Assembly: GCA_002724925.1 (NCBI GenBank)
Contig: PBQA01000037.1
Span: forward strand, 113,846-177,845
Direction of reading: 5' to 3'
Source of the DNA: Oceanospirillaceae bacterium
Lineage (GTDB): Bacteria; Pseudomonadota; Gammaproteobacteria; Pseudomonadales; Oceanobacteraceae
Length of the DNA: 64,000 nucleotides
Below are positions 38,001 through 44,896 of this stretch, one piece after another (position 1 is the first letter of the stretch; each line of letters opens with the position of its first letter). A model generated the notes under the pieces. That model was given only the letters and a program-made list of their open reading frames with translations. It was not told the DNA's origin and ran no database searches. The position numbers were made by a program, and so were the translations under genes.

Positions 38001-38981
38001 GGGTTGGGGGTCAGCCGTCTGACACCGGGAACCAGCGATAGCGTCTATGACAACGTCGATGACTCCGGAGTGGGTTTTCAGTTGTTCGGTGGTTATCGCC
38101 TGAAAGAAGACCTCTCGGTTGAATTGCATTACACCGATCTCGGGAATGCAGTGCTTGAGGACGGTGATACAGGGGATGAATCTGACTTCGGTTACAGTGC
38201 TCTTGGCGCCGCATTGCACTGGTACCCCTGGCAGACCAGTTGGAACGGCAAAAACTCGCTGAACGCCTATCTTGAAGCTGGTCTGGCATCACTATCAACA
38301 GACTCTGACGTCGACTACAGCAAGGAAGCATCCATGGCTCTGGGGCTCGGCATAGGAATCGAGTACAGCTTCAAAGACAGTTGGACGGCGCGAATTTCAG
38401 GGCAGTCATTCACACGTGATGCTCACTTTGTGGGGCTGTCCGTTATGAAACGCTTTGGCACAAGTGAGCCGGTGCCGCAGCGTCGTCGGGTAGTTAAGCC
38501 GCGCCCATTGCCTAAGCCAGAACCCGTTCGTGAGCGGGTAGTCATCATGGCTGATAGCGATGACGACGGAATTGTCGATGATATTGATGATTGTCCGGGG
38601 ACGCCTGCAGGCATGTCAGTGAACCACCGTGGATGCTCCGTACTGGATGCTCGCCTCGATGGTGTTTACTTTGCCAGCGGATCAGCCGAACTGACGCGCG
38701 GTGCAACCCGTGTTCTTGAGAAGGTCGCAGATACCTTGCTGGAGTACCCGGATGCCCGAATTGAAATTGGCGCTTATACCGACTCCCTCGGTGCAGCAGC
38801 AAATAACCAGCGCCTGTCAGAGCGCAGAGCGAACGCTGTGATGCAGTATCTGGTTAATATGGGCATTCAACCTATGCGTCTGGAGGCTCGAGGTTACGGC
38901 GAAGAAGACCCTATCGCCAGTAATGATACACCGCAGGGGCGCGCCGAAAATCGCCGTGTAGAAATTCGCGTAATTAAGTAG
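29070..38981 (+). CDS. giant multidomain surface protein: Ig/TSP3 adhesin fused in frame to an OmpA-family outer-membrane protein
   Basis: 3303 codons, AAGGA 8 bases before the ATG. Order by residue: Sec signal 1-21; choice-of-anchor-L-like domain about 25-275; GEVED-like domain about 290-455 (FASGEVEDYF); an Ig-like segment about 460-558; nine bacterial Ig repeats 559-1450; an invasin-type Ig domain to about 1543; acidic TSP3-type calcium-binding repeats about 1545-2890. Next come LPGLG (2917), hydrophobic LLWTLLSLPLVLM, and RRGARRR (to 2944), a layout like a C-terminal sorting signal. A second signal-peptide-like stretch ends TSQA at 2967, then an eight-strand-barrel-like domain to about 3135, a Pro-rich linker, one TSP3 unit and an OmpA peptidoglycan-binding domain (about 3196-3303, TDSLG...NRRVEI). 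Likely a long cell-surface adhesin. Whether one or two mature proteins result is unknown. Confidence 0.9.
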   Translation: MSRFFKASCIAALAYASSLHAEEVLPLSNSQVTVDTMAELLAGPGVSVSGATYSTSYQVRTGWFTYVSNTQQGGQFSGYSTLFGSAFDSGVILSTGNVESVVGSNDASNTTTAWSNSAVDDTDLGDGLYDVVKFSFDVVPENDVLIIDFIFGSEEYLEYVGDSYNDLARVLVNGNNCALTPAGDEVRINNIHSLNLPAPEGANNYPNNTDGVSNSGIYVDNTNSGINTEMDGFTRRLSCRVPVTPGQSVNVVTGLADVSDAGYDTWIFFRADSIRSEPISDYGDAPDSYGTLASSGGAEHDIVEGVHLGPVGLTGDVDGFVDGVDDSQGGAVDDADNALIDVPNISLSETSYSVTFAATSINGSSSDVVGWIDFDRDGQFQPDEASTLALVDSDSYEVPVTLTWNDIGTAGADVVAGPTYLRLRIANLGLTASTPAGAFASGEVEDYFVIISDGMSPSISGLTRLNPAEEFTNSSAVTFRVSFSEYVENIDTTDFVTTLGTIASVTPVSETVFDVTVSSISGANGTLALSLSDAQNIVDAEGNAASVTLPADAETYTLDQTAPAAPVVSSISADTGLSDSDQVTNDTSLVFSGTAEAGSTVAVRIDGNQVATVVADASGSWSYDHSDTELDDAIYSVTAIATDSAGNTSGESDSLTVVVDTAAPAPTAITGISDDTGRSNSDALTNDTTLVLTGQATANQRISVFVDGGFAGFVDTDPTGAWAYDYSFVSLSDGEHVFTTVASDIAGNTSTESAYTVTVDTEASAAPVISAISDDTGTPGDGITSDNTLRILGTAEAFDDVVVSMDGSVVGTVQADGNGDWVYDNRAVVLDDGSYVITAVAVDAAGNGSAVSDNYSITVDTTGPVTPAITAITDDTGVADGITSDATLLIRGSGGADTRITVFLDGAAIGTTTTTAAGSWTFDYSGVELTEGTYQLTAQAESLAGLMSPLSVAYSLIVDQTAPDAPLVSSVTEDTGIAGDQVTFDNTLILSGTAEAGADLDIRIDGALVGMVKANASGDWTFDYSGIVLADGSHQITAIATDIAGNQSNESSALVLVVDTQAPDAPIVSGILDDTGASAADGVTSDNVVVYVGTAEAGSDIDILLDGSVIGSTQAGDAGQWQFDSAPQALPDGTYQVIARSRDLAGNQSDSQPLQLVIDTTVPAPATLAGISDDTATPNDRITADNELIISGSSEPSSQIEVFVNGNPAGVVAADEAGQWQLDYTDVALTDGEYQITNQVTDLAGNTGVVSAPVLVVVDTTTPEAPSITGISGDTGADSNDGLTSDNSLVISGTSEPGAEINIYRDGSLIGNVIANASGEWSLDYGQTALDDGEYSLTATATDAAGNLSGLSESFAITIDTIDPVELSLTQDGTTIVDYTPELSGNAEAGTQITVSVNGNDYETSADTNGLWSITLVDALDNGSYPVTVVSEDGAGNTREIIGQITIEVLVSADNSSTSATPLSVPADGSSASVIKVIVRDTAGDIVTEVPAEFTTDLGALSAVTDQGNGVYTVELTSLFEVGTGTVSISAAGEALTPVMIEFFAADGDGDGLTDLDEDRNGDGDPTNDDLDRDGTPDYLDDDDDGDGRTTEEEDVNGDGDPTNDDSDGDGIPDYLDRDDDSTDGTNDSDDDGIPDTVECPDGIPCQDSDADGIPDYMDEDDDNDGILSAEEGGERDSDADGMPDFRDEDDDNDGILTRDEDLNDDGDFTNDDQDSDGIPAYLDPNDADDTNAGDSDSDGIPDDVECASGHPCTDIDNDGIPDFADADDDADGIPTLSEGSNRDTDGDAVPDYLDRDDDGDGIATIDEDSNTDGDANPATTPGPDADNDGIPAYLDPNDSLTAAPGDADDDGITDDRECASGLPCRDSDNDGRPDYMDSDDDNDGIPTRTEGAETDSDGNGVEDYLDNDDDGDGTLTRDEDADTDLDGNAATNPGPDADSDGIPAYLDPNDGEAGVGDSDGDGIADNTECGTALPCQDTDFDGIPDFRDEDDDGDSIPTTQEAPGRDTDGDNIPDYLDADDDGDDIPTPTEDANTDLDNNAATNAGPDSDGDGIPAYLDANDGVSTSPGDGDGDGIPDNIECPTGVPCIDRDFDGVPDYMDADDDGDGIPTADEDADLDGDGNPATNPGPDGDDDGVPDYLDPDSTDDDGDGLTNLEEDANGDGNPDNDDLDRDGIPDYLDPDDDGDGRTTAEEDLNGNGNPRDDDADGDGIPAYLDPNDELNGSPGDADGDGIFDDLECDTGFPCRDTDGDGLPDYLDADDDNDGVPSSIEGYERDTDNDGIPDFRDADDDGDGVNTRSEDDDTDGDGNPSTQAGPDFDEDTIPAYLDPNDSDISGPGDSDNDTLSDLAECQSGAPCKDTDQDGQPDYYDPDDDNDGRMTRAEDPNDDGNPANDDTDGDGIPDYLDRDDDGDGVLSDEEGNGDADSDGIPDYLDPDGSTASGTGGDSDGDGINDITECPTGIPCRDTDGDGTPDYADDDDDNDGRPTLEEGPNRDTDGDGIPDYRDEDDDNDGFNTIDEGTGDSDGDGIPDYLDPSAGDSDEDGVPDGAECPDGVPCRDTDADGVPDYLDEDDDGDGIPSIEEDLGADGNPVNDDTDGDGQPDYLDRDDDNDGVPTDDEQGLDADNDGIPDYLDPDDSNEAMTPDGSGDSDRDGVSDARECLTGIPCPDSDGNGAPDYLSEDDDGDGIPTVDEDRNGDGDPLNDDTDNDGRPDYRDPDDDGDGVPTAEENEGDSDFDGIPDYLDPSGGDSDRDGISDAIECPGLILCWDSDGDDLPNFRDPDDDGDGVATAFEDADGDGNPRNDDTDNDGIPDYLDPDDDNDGILTSEEGGTGDADDDGIPDYRDPDSNNAAGMPDGSGDSDGDGISDRQECGTGVACADSDGDGTPDYMQVPDAEQAPELVENIVPGKGEVNASLPGLGSQSLLWTLLSLPLVLMRRGARRRSLLKPGASLVFAILTMLPLTSQAFESEETYVGFGLGVSRLTPGTSDSVYDNVDDSGVGFQLFGGYRLKEDLSVELHYTDLGNAVLEDGDTGDESDFGYSALGAALHWYPWQTSWNGKNSLNAYLEAGLASLSTDSDVDYSKEASMALGLGIGIEYSFKDSWTARISGQSFTRDAHFVGLSVMKRFGTSEPVPQRRRVVKPRPLPKPEPVRERVVIMADSDDDGIVDDIDDCPGTPAGMSVNHRGCSVLDARLDGVYFASGSAELTRGATRVLEKVADTLLEYPDARIEIGAYTDSLGAAANNQRLSERRANAVMQYLVNMGIQPMRLEARGYGEEDPIASNDTPQGRAENRRVEIRVIK
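30744..33420 (+). repeat. nine tandem bacterial Ig-like repeats (about 97 aa each) inside the giant gene
   Basis: Eight full units and a shorter ninth, each opening with D(T/Q)xAPxxP and xIxDDTG, continuing GTAEAGxxxxVxxDGxxxG and ending GSYxITAxAxDxAGNxSxxS. They diverge at the base level, so they are old duplications rather than a recent expansion. Typical of stalk regions in large bacterial adhesins. Confidence 0.9.
33700..37740 (+). repeat. 4-kb TSP3-type Asp-rich calcium-binding repeat tract inside the giant gene
   Basis: Dense units of the form DxDGDGIPDYLDxDDDGDG. A longer period is marked by a Cys pair, EC-x5-C-D (e.g. ECPDGIPCQD, ECASGHPCTD, ECPTGVPCID), which I count twelve times. 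Each pair could form one disulfide per super-repeat. Antisense ORFs in this tract are artefacts of the GAT/GAC-rich composition. Confidence 0.9.
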
Positions 38982-38994
38982 CCTGAGAATGACA

Positions 38995-39030
38995 GAACAG
39001 ACATGCCAGGAGAGCATGTCTGTTCTCATT
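38995..39030 (+). terminator. terminator of the giant gene
   Basis: Perfect 12-bp stem GAACAGACATGC/GCATGTCTGTTC with a 7-base loop, followed by TCATTTCAT; the U-run is short but the stem is strong. Confidence 0.7.
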
Positions 39031-39073
39031 TCATCTGATATCCTGTGCCTCAGATACTGACGCCGGAAATATC

Positions 39074-39559
39074 ATGCCCGCCATTGCCGATCTTCTGAGT
39101 GAACTGTCAGCACAGTTGTTAGCCCGCAAACTCAAGCTTGTCACCGCAGAATCCTGTACCGGAGGATTGATCGCTTCAGCCTGTACCGACCTGGCGGGAA
39201 GCAGTCAGTGGTTTGAGTGTGGCTTTGTCACCTATTCGAATGCAGCCAAAGAGCGCGATCTTGGTGTGCCCGCAGAAATATTGAATTCATACGGTGCGGT
39301 GAGTGAAGAAACCGTGAAAGCCATGGTGAAAGGCGCTGCGCGGTATGGAGACCTGAGCATCGCAGTCAGTGGTATCGCTGGCCCCGGTGGCGCTGTCGCG
39401 GGTAAACCCGTGGGTACCGTATGGATTGGCTGCGGCAGTGAGGAAGTTCAGCGAATAACCCTCTTTCAGTTTGACGGTGACCGGGACGCGGTCCGCCAGC
39501 AGTCTGTAGCAAAAGCGCTCGAGATGTTGCTGGAGTTCGTTAATGACGCCGCTCATTGA
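39074..39559 (+). CDS. pncC: nicotinamide-nucleotide amidase (CinA C-terminal domain type)
   Basis: 161 residues, the stand-alone CinA C-terminal form. It deamidates nicotinamide mononucleotide to nicotinate mononucleotide in pyridine nucleotide recycling. Motifs: VTAESCTGGLIA, GFVTYSNAAKERDLGV, and AVSGIAGPGGAVAGKPVGTVWI. CGGAAA ribosome site before the ATG. Directly precedes recA, as in Pseudomonas and enteric bacteria. Confidence 0.95.
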   Translation: MPAIADLLSELSAQLLARKLKLVTAESCTGGLIASACTDLAGSSQWFECGFVTYSNAAKERDLGVPAEILNSYGAVSEETVKAMVKGAARYGDLSIAVSGIAGPGGAVAGKPVGTVWIGCGSEEVQRITLFQFDGDRDAVRQQSVAKALEMLLEFVNDAAH

Positions 39560-39604
39560 TATTCACTTAAGTAAAAAAGTACTGAACAAATAACCAGTGT
39601 TTTG

Positions 39605-39651
39605 TTGACATTAGAAAACGCTGTGATTAAATACTGGTTAAATCTACAGTG
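39605..39651 (+). promoter_or_regulatory. recA promoter with LexA-like SOS box
   Basis: -35 TTGACA (39605-39610) and -10-like TAAATA (39628-39633), 17 bp apart. Overlapping the -10 and start region is TACTGG-N8-ACAGTG (39632-39651), one mismatch from the CTGT-N8-ACAG LexA consensus. An overlapping alternative, CTGT-N8-ACTG (39621-39636), also has one mismatch. SOS control of recA is expected from the family. Confidence 0.7.
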
Positions 39652-39710
39652 ATCAAAGATTGCTGGACAATATTCCTGATTAACGACTGAATACGACCAA
39701 GGAACCGACC

Positions 39711-40742
39711 ATGGATCAGAACAAACAGAAAGCTCTGGATGCAGCCCTGGGCCAGATCGAACGCCAGTTCGGTAAAGGTGCCATCATGAAAATGGGTGAG
39801 CAGCCACGTGAAGCGATTCCGGCAATCTCCACAGGTTCTTTGAGTCTGGATATTGCGCTCGGTATTGGTGGTCTGCCAATGGGTCGTATTGTCGAAATCT
39901 ACGGCCCGGAAAGCTCTGGTAAAACCACGATGTGTCTGTCTGCGATGGCTCAGGCACAGAAAGCGGGTAAAACCGTGGCAATTATTGATGCCGAACATGC
40001 GCTCGATCCACTGTATGCTGAAAAGCTGGGCATCGACCTGGATAGCCTTCTGGTCTCGCAGCCTGACACAGGCGAACAGGCACTGGAAATCTGTGACAGT
40101 CTGGTGCGTTCAGGCGCTGTTGACGTGATCGTCGTTGACTCTGTGGCGGCCTTGACGCCGAAGGCAGAGATTGAAGGTGAGATGGGTGATAGCCACGTTG
40201 GTCTGCAGGCTCGATTGATGTCTCAGGCGCTGCGTAAAATTACCGGTAACGTAAAAAATGCCAACTGCCTGGTTATCTTCATTAACCAGATTCGTATGAA
40301 AATCGGTGTTATGTTCGGCAGCCCAGAGACCACGACTGGCGGTAACGCACTGAAGTTCTACTCCTCTGTTCGCCTGGATATTCGCCGTACAGGCTCTGTA
40401 AAACAAGGTGATGAAATCGTCGGTAACGAAACGCGCGTTAAGGTGGTGAAGAACAAGGTATCTCCACCATTTAAGCAGGCAGAATTCCAGATCATGTACG
40501 GAAAAGGGATTTACCACATGGGTGAAGTTATTGATCTGGGCGTGAAGTGCGGTATTGTCGAGAAATCAGGCGCCTGGTACAGCTATCAGGGCGATAAGAT
40601 CGGACAGGGCAAAGCGAACGCATCCCAGTACCTTGAGGATCATCCAGAGATGGCCGCTGACATCGAAGGTCAGATCCGTGCACAGCTTTTGAATGTACCA
40701 TCAGAGCAGCCAGAGTCTGAGGATGCAGAAGCCGAAGCCTGA
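39711..40742 (+). CDS. recA: recombinase RecA
   Basis: 343 residues. Filament-forming ATPase for strand exchange and for triggering LexA self-cleavage. Walker [10 protein letters not shown], Walker [14 protein letters not shown] loops L1 ([13 protein letters not shown]) and L2 ([20 protein letters not shown]), and an acidic C-terminal tail (SEDAEAEA). AAGGA ribosome site. The 3' end overlaps recX. Confidence 0.99.
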   Translation: MDQNKQKALDAALGQIERQFGKGAIMKMGEQPREAIPAISTGSLSLDIALGIGGLPMGRIVEIYGPESSGKTTMCLSAMAQAQKAGKTVAIIDAEHALDPLYAEKLGIDLDSLLVSQPDTGEQALEICDSLVRSGAVDVIVVDSVAALTPKAEIEGEMGDSHVGLQARLMSQALRKITGNVKNANCLVIFINQIRMKIGVMFGSPETTTGGNALKFYSSVRLDIRRTGSVKQGDEIVGNETRVKVVKNKVSPPFKQAEFQIMYGKGIYHMGEVIDLGVKCGIVEKSGAWYSYQGDKIGQGKANASQYLEDHPEMAADIEGQIRAQLLNVPSEQPESEDAEAEA

Positions 40743-41205
40743 GCCTCTTGACTATGCTGGACTGAAACACGCGGCGGTAGATCTGCTCTCCCGCCGTGAT
40801 TACTCTCGCCACGAACTGTGGCGAAAGCTCTCTCCTAAGGCAACTTCTGCCGACGACCTTGAACAGGTATTAGACGAACTTGCTGAAAGTAAGTGGCAGT
40901 CTGACGAGCGCTTTGCATCTATGTTTGTCCGTTCCCGCGCATCTCGTGGAGTAGGTCCTATGAGGCTGAAGCAAGAGTTGAAGGAAAAAGGTGTCGATGG
41001 TCAAACTGTCTCTTCTGCGTTTGAAGAGTCCGAGGAAAATTGGCACGAGAAAGCGCTTGAGGTGGCCCAAAGAAAGGCGCGTTCCATTGGTATTGATAGT
41101 CCCGATTTTAAAGCGAAGCTTTGGCGCTTTCTGTCATATCGCGGCTTCAGTAGCGATCAAATCAGCTCCGCCATCGACACCTTACTGCATGAAAGCTCTG
41201 AGTAA
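40723..41205 (+). CDS. recX: RecA regulator RecX
   Basis: About 160 residues from ATG 40723, overlapping recA by 20 bases; the track start (40693) overlaps by 50 and neither has a strong ribosome site. Three-helix repeats typical of Rec[17 protein letters not shown], ...[35 protein letters not shown], and the C-terminal [12 protein letters not shown]. RecX binds the RecA filament groove and limits its extension. Confidence 0.93.
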   Translation: MQKPKPEPLDYAGLKHAAVDLLSRRDYSRHELWRKLSPKATSADDLEQVLDELAESKWQSDERFASMFVRSRASRGVGPMRLKQELKEKGVDGQTVSSAFEESEENWHEKALEVAQRKARSIGIDSPDFKAKLWRFLSYRGFSSDQISSAIDTLLHESSE

Positions 41206-41343
41206 TTCAGTTTATAGACGTAAATTCGTGCCTAACCGGGCAGTGTCGCCTCAGTCTATTGACTCAGATGGCGCAGGTACGGAACATTCGAGTTTGGCAG
41301 AAAAAGAACAAACGTTAACTGTCTGATTGTTCATAGGATTCGA

Positions 41344-42399
41344 ATGTTGGGGAAGGATATGGCGCCGACTGCTCAGGTCGATATTGTACTGGTACAGCAC
41401 CTGCTGAATTACTGGAACGGCCGCGGCGTGGATATGAATCAATTGTGGCCTATCCTGCGGATAGACCCAGAACTTCCACTTCCACGGTGGGTTGATACAG
41501 ATCGTGTTGCAGATGCATACGATTTCGTCGCGCGTTTTCTTAATGATGAACTGCTGGCCTTTGACCTCGGTAACTATATGGCGCGCCGGGAGATGCCTTT
41601 GCAACGACTTCTGCGTTGCGCTCCGTCGCTACGCAAAGGTATCGAGGCTCTGATTCCGTATGTGTACCTGTCGACAGGCAGTCTACGCTACGAGATTGAT
41701 ACCTCTCAGAGCGATATAGTGCTCATTTCTGTAGAACGTCACCCAGAGCGCCATGTGTCGCCTCTGCAACTATCTGCCGCCGTGGTTATTATGGCTGGCG
41801 TTTGCCGTGATGCGTTGGGCGAAAGCTTTGAAGCTGAAGATCTCTGTATGCATCTCCCACAGAGTGAAATCGTGGATGCCGCAAAAGCGACCGATATTAC
41901 CGGAATTCAGGTCGCGGCGACTGACGGCTTTTACATGCTGGAGATCAGTCAGGTGGCATGGAACCGGGCGGGACCCGATCCTCAGCCTGTGCTTTTCAAA
42001 AGTGTTCAACGTGAATTAATCCGCCAGGATCAGAGGTTCCGTGAACACCTGGCACTTTATTCTGAACTGAAAGATATTCTTGAAATGTGCCTGATCCGCA
42101 GAAATGTTTCTCAAGAAGGCGTCGCAGACCAGTTGGGAATCAGCGTGCGCAATCTTCAACGACGCTTGCGGGCTCTGGGGACTACTTATCAGAACTTATT
42201 AGACGAGGCGCGTCAGGGGCTTTCAATGAAACTTATCTGCGAAGGCGATATGCCTTTGTATGAGGTCGCTTATAAAGTGGGTTACACGGAGCCAAGTGCA
42301 TTCTATAAAGCGTTCAGACGTTGGACTGGGTCAACGCCCGGCGATTACCGCCAGGCGTATCTTTCAACGATTAATGCAATTTCAACCGAGGACGAATAA
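41344..42399 (+). CDS. AraC family transcriptional regulator
   Basis: 351 residues. The N-terminal ~240 residues match the arabinose-binding-like sensor domain of the OruR/ArgR-like AraC subgroup. The C-terminus has two helix-turn-helix motifs ([42 protein letters not shown]). Start at 41344 has AGGA 6 bases ahead; ATG 41359 is an alternative. The ORF overlaps the convergent NADH dehydrogenase gene by 29 bases, so both mRNAs share antisense 3' ends. Target genes unknown. Confidence 0.9.
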   Translation: MLGKDMAPTAQVDIVLVQHLLNYWNGRGVDMNQLWPILRIDPELPLPRWVDTDRVADAYDFVARFLNDELLAFDLGNYMARREMPLQRLLRCAPSLRKGIEALIPYVYLSTGSLRYEIDTSQSDIVLISVERHPERHVSPLQLSAAVVIMAGVCRDALGESFEAEDLCMHLPQSEIVDAAKATDITGIQVAATDGFYMLEISQVAWNRAGPDPQPVLFKSVQRELIRQDQRFREHLALYSELKDILEMCLIRRNVSQEGVADQLGISVRNLQRRLRALGTTYQNLLDEARQGLSMKLICEGDMPLYEVAYKVGYTEPSAFYKAFRRWTGSTPGDYRQAYLSTINAISTEDE

Positions 42400-43657
42400 C
42401 TTTATTGATGTGTCCAACCAGCGTTAGCAGCAGGGTATGCCAATACCCGTGTAACGCAACCTGATGCAACCGATAAAGTGATACGTAGACCAGGCGTGCT
42501 AAGCGCCCCTCGATCATCATCGAACCTTTGGTGAGGTTCCCCATCAGGCTTCCAACCGTACTGTAGCGGCTGAGTGAAACCAGAGAGCCTTTGTCTTTGT
42601 AAACGAAATCCGGCATCGCTTTGCCCTTGTGGCGTGCACTCAGCGCTTTTACCAGGTGAGAAGACTGTTGATGAGCGGCTTGTGCGCGCGGTGGTACAGG
42701 CTTACCGGTTGCCTGATCAATCACGCTGCAGCAGTCACCCAGTGCAAAAATATCGTCGTCCTCTGTCTGCAGGCTGTTGTTTACCACAAGTTGATTGGCG
42801 CGGTTAGTCTCCAGCCCAAATTCTTTCATGAACTCAGGGGCTTTTACGCCTGCTGCCCAGACCCGGATCACCGCCGGAATCTGTTCGCCTGATTTATTCA
42901 CAAAACCTGACTCCGTGACTTCGGTGATCATGGTCGACGTCAATACCTCAACCCCGAGTGATTCAAGCTCGCGAGTCGCGGCTGCGGATAGCCGCGGTGG
43001 TAGTGCCGGTAGAATTCGCTCACCGGCTTCGATTAAGCGCACCTTAAGTTGTTCTGGCGAGACATTCTTAAGACCGTACGAGGCCATGACCTCGGCGGTG
43101 TTGTACAGCTCGGCTGAAAGTTCTACGCCGGTTGCCCCCGCGCCAACAATCGCTACCTCAAGAGGGCGTGGTTCTTCAAGGTTGCTGCAGCGCAGAAACT
43201 CGTTAAGCAGTAATTTATGGAAGTGCTCGGCTTGATCCCGGCTATCCAGAAAAATACAGTGCTCTGCAGCGCCTTTCGTGCCGAAGTCGTTTGTGACACT
43301 TCCCAGCGCCATAACCAGGGTGTCGTAATCAACCGTTCGTTCGGGCAGCACTTCCTTGCCATTCTCATCGAGCATTGCCTGAAGAATAATGCGCTTATTG
43401 TCACGCTCTAAGCCGCTCATTCGTCCGATCTGAAAATGGAACCCGTGTTTTTTACCATGAGCTCGGTAGTTCAGTTCATCAATCCCCGAGTCCAGTGCGC
43501 CTGTGGCTACTTCGTGCAGTAATGGTTTCCAGAGGTGGGTTGGCGTGGCGTCAATTAACACGACTTCAGCCTTCTTTTTACGGCCGAGCTTGCGCCCAAG
43601 TTGAGTCGCTAATTCCAGTCCACCTGCGCCGCCGCCGACAATGACGATTCGTTGCAT
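42371..43657 (-). CDS. ndh: type II NADH dehydrogenase (NDH-2)-like FAD oxidoreductase
   Basis: 428 residues. FAD-binding [18 protein letters not shown] at the N-terminus, NAD-binding [18 protein letters not shown] mid-protein, ATG-like VMALGSV, and the FAD-contact ALGDCC. Single-subunit NDH-2 enzymes pass electrons from NADH to quinone without pumping protons. The C-terminal part ([23 protein letters not shown]) could be the membrane-docking amphipathic segment. GGGAG ribosome site precedes the ATG. Other pyridine-nucleotide oxidoreductases share the fold, but the whole-length pattern fits NDH-2. Confidence 0.88.
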   Translation of the reverse strand: MQRIVIVGGGAGGLELATQLGRKLGRKKKAEVVLIDATPTHLWKPLLHEVATGALDSGIDELNYRAHGKKHGFHFQIGRMSGLERDNKRIILQAMLDENGKEVLPERTVDYDTLVMALGSVTNDFGTKGAAEHCIFLDSRDQAEHFHKLLLNEFLRCSNLEEPRPLEVAIVGAGATGVELSAELYNTAEVMASYGLKNVSPEQLKVRLIEAGERILPALPPRLSAAATRELESLGVEVLTSTMITEVTESGFVNKSGEQIPAVIRVWAAGVKAPEFMKEFGLETNRANQLVVNNSLQTEDDDIFALGDCCSVIDQATGKPVPPRAQAAHQQSSHLVKALSARHKGKAMPDFVYKDKGSLVSLSRYSTVGSLMGNLTKGSMMIEGRLARLVYVSLYRLHQVALHGYWHTLLLTLVGHINKVIRPRLKLH

Positions 43658-43779
43658 GGAGTACTCCCTATATATGAAATTGGCAGCATTATACGGGGAA
43701 ACGGGAAAAAAGTCGGAGAATTGTGGCGGTTAACGACCCCCTTCTGTTAAAAGGAGGTTATTAGCCGCGCAACAAGAAA

Positions 43780-44640
43780 TCAGGCTGGATGAGCAGAGAA
43801 GTGCTCAAGCAGGCGTTCAGAAACTTCGTCAGGCTTGTCGTGTGCAAGCCAGTGCGTCGCGTCCGGATAGGTTGTCAGTGAGCCATTTTCGAGAAACTTT
43901 TCACTGTCTCTCGCCATATCAAGTGTCAGAGCGAGGTCATGTTCACCCCAGAGAATCTGCGTCGGCGTTTTAATTTGATCGCCTTTTTTCGATTTGGGCT
44001 GGCTGCGCATCGCTGAGCGATAGTAGTTAACCATGGCACGCATCGCACCGGGGATTCGCCAGTGTTTTTGTAGCTCACGGAAATCTTCGTCGCTGTAACT
44101 GCCTTTATTCGACGTGCGCTTCAGGATATCCCGGAAAAAGAAGAACTTATTAAACGGCAAGGTCAGCTCAGGCAGACGCGGAATCTGAAAGTAAAAGACG
44201 TACCAGCTCTTCAGCATTTGTATCGGACTTTTACGTAACGTCCCAAGAAATACGGAAGGGTGAGGGACGTTCAGAATACTCAGGCTGGCCAGCTGTTCAG
44301 GTTTATTCAACGCGAACCACCAGGCGACCATGGCCCCCCAGTCGTGCCCGACGAGGTGAACTTTCTCGACGCCGGCGAAGCGGCGGATGGCGTCGACATC
44401 TTTAATCAGCTCATCGACGTGGTAGTCGCTCACGTCGGCAGGTTTGGATGAGTGTCCGTAGCCGCGCATATTGGGCACAAATACGCGATAACCGGCGTCT
44501 GCTAAAACAGGGATCTGGTGTCGCCAGGTACTCCAACATTCCGGAAATCCATGCAAAAGAATGACGACGTCACCGTCAGCAGGCCCTGCGTGCCGGGTTT
44601 CCAGTCCTATCGGGCCGTTATAAATGTGGGTAGTGTCCAT
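43780..44640 (-). CDS. alpha/beta hydrolase, epoxide-hydrolase-like
   Basis: 286 residues from ATG 44640 (GAGAGG just upstream; the track start is a TTG overlapping the previous stop). The nucleophile motif GHDWGA has Asp, as in epoxide hydrolases and haloalkane dehalogenases. The oxyanion motif HGFPECWSTWRHQ and the NMRGYGHSSKP segment favour an epoxide hydrolase. Late motifs ILWGEHD and the catalytic His in DATHWLAHD are present. Substrate unknown. Follows the small membrane protein gene closely, so probably in one operon with it and the TPR-like gene. Confidence 0.88.
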   Translation of the reverse strand: MDTTHIYNGPIGLETRHAGPADGDVVILLHGFPECWSTWRHQIPVLADAGYRVFVPNMRGYGHSSKPADVSDYHVDELIKDVDAIRRFAGVEKVHLVGHDWGAMVAWWFALNKPEQLASLSILNVPHPSVFLGTLRKSPIQMLKSWYVFYFQIPRLPELTLPFNKFFFFRDILKRTSNKGSYSDEDFRELQKHWRIPGAMRAMVNYYRSAMRSQPKSKKGDQIKTPTQILWGEHDLALTLDMARDSEKFLENGSLTTYPDATHWLAHDKPDEVSERLLEHFSAHPA

Positions 44641-44648
44641 GATGCCTC

Positions 44649-44891
44649 TCAATCAGCTGGGTTGTCTGCGGAGGTGGTGAGATCAATGATGCCAAGCATT
44701 TGTGCAGCTCCCGTCACCAGAACGGCGATGCAGATTACCTGGATTATTATTCTTAGTAATTTGGGTACACGCAGGAAAGCCAGGTGGTGTTTTATCATGC
44801 TCGGATGACCGAAGGGCCCAATGCCAAGATGGAGCATAGTAAGCGCCATAGCAGGGAGCATCATCAAATAAATCACACCGCTGTTTTCCAT
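44649..44891 (-). CDS. small two-helix membrane protein, 80 aa
   Basis: Two hydrophobic segments (YLMMLPAMALTMLHLGI and LLRIIIQVICIAVLVTGAA) with a basic hairpin between them (HPSMIKHHLAFLRVPK). No family recognised. Sits 5 bases after the preceding TPR-like gene and about 8 bases before the epoxide-hydrolase-like start, so all three are likely cotranscribed. Confidence 0.65.
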   Translation of the reverse strand: MENSGVIYLMMLPAMALTMLHLGIGPFGHPSMIKHHLAFLRVPKLLRIIIQVICIAVLVTGAAQMLGIIDLTTSADNPAD

Positions 44892-44896
44892 TGCTT

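Noticed and set aside
37878-38981. Separate OmpA gene starting at the internal ATG
   Set aside because: The frame is continuous with the upstream adhesin and the ATG has only a weak ribosome site, so it is not listed as its own CDS; the idea is kept in the seam finding.
43729-43762. Hairpin with CCCCCTT and AAGGAGG arms between the epoxide-hydrolase-like gene and ndh
   Set aside because: Imperfect and without a U-run on the relevant strand; not convincing as a terminator.
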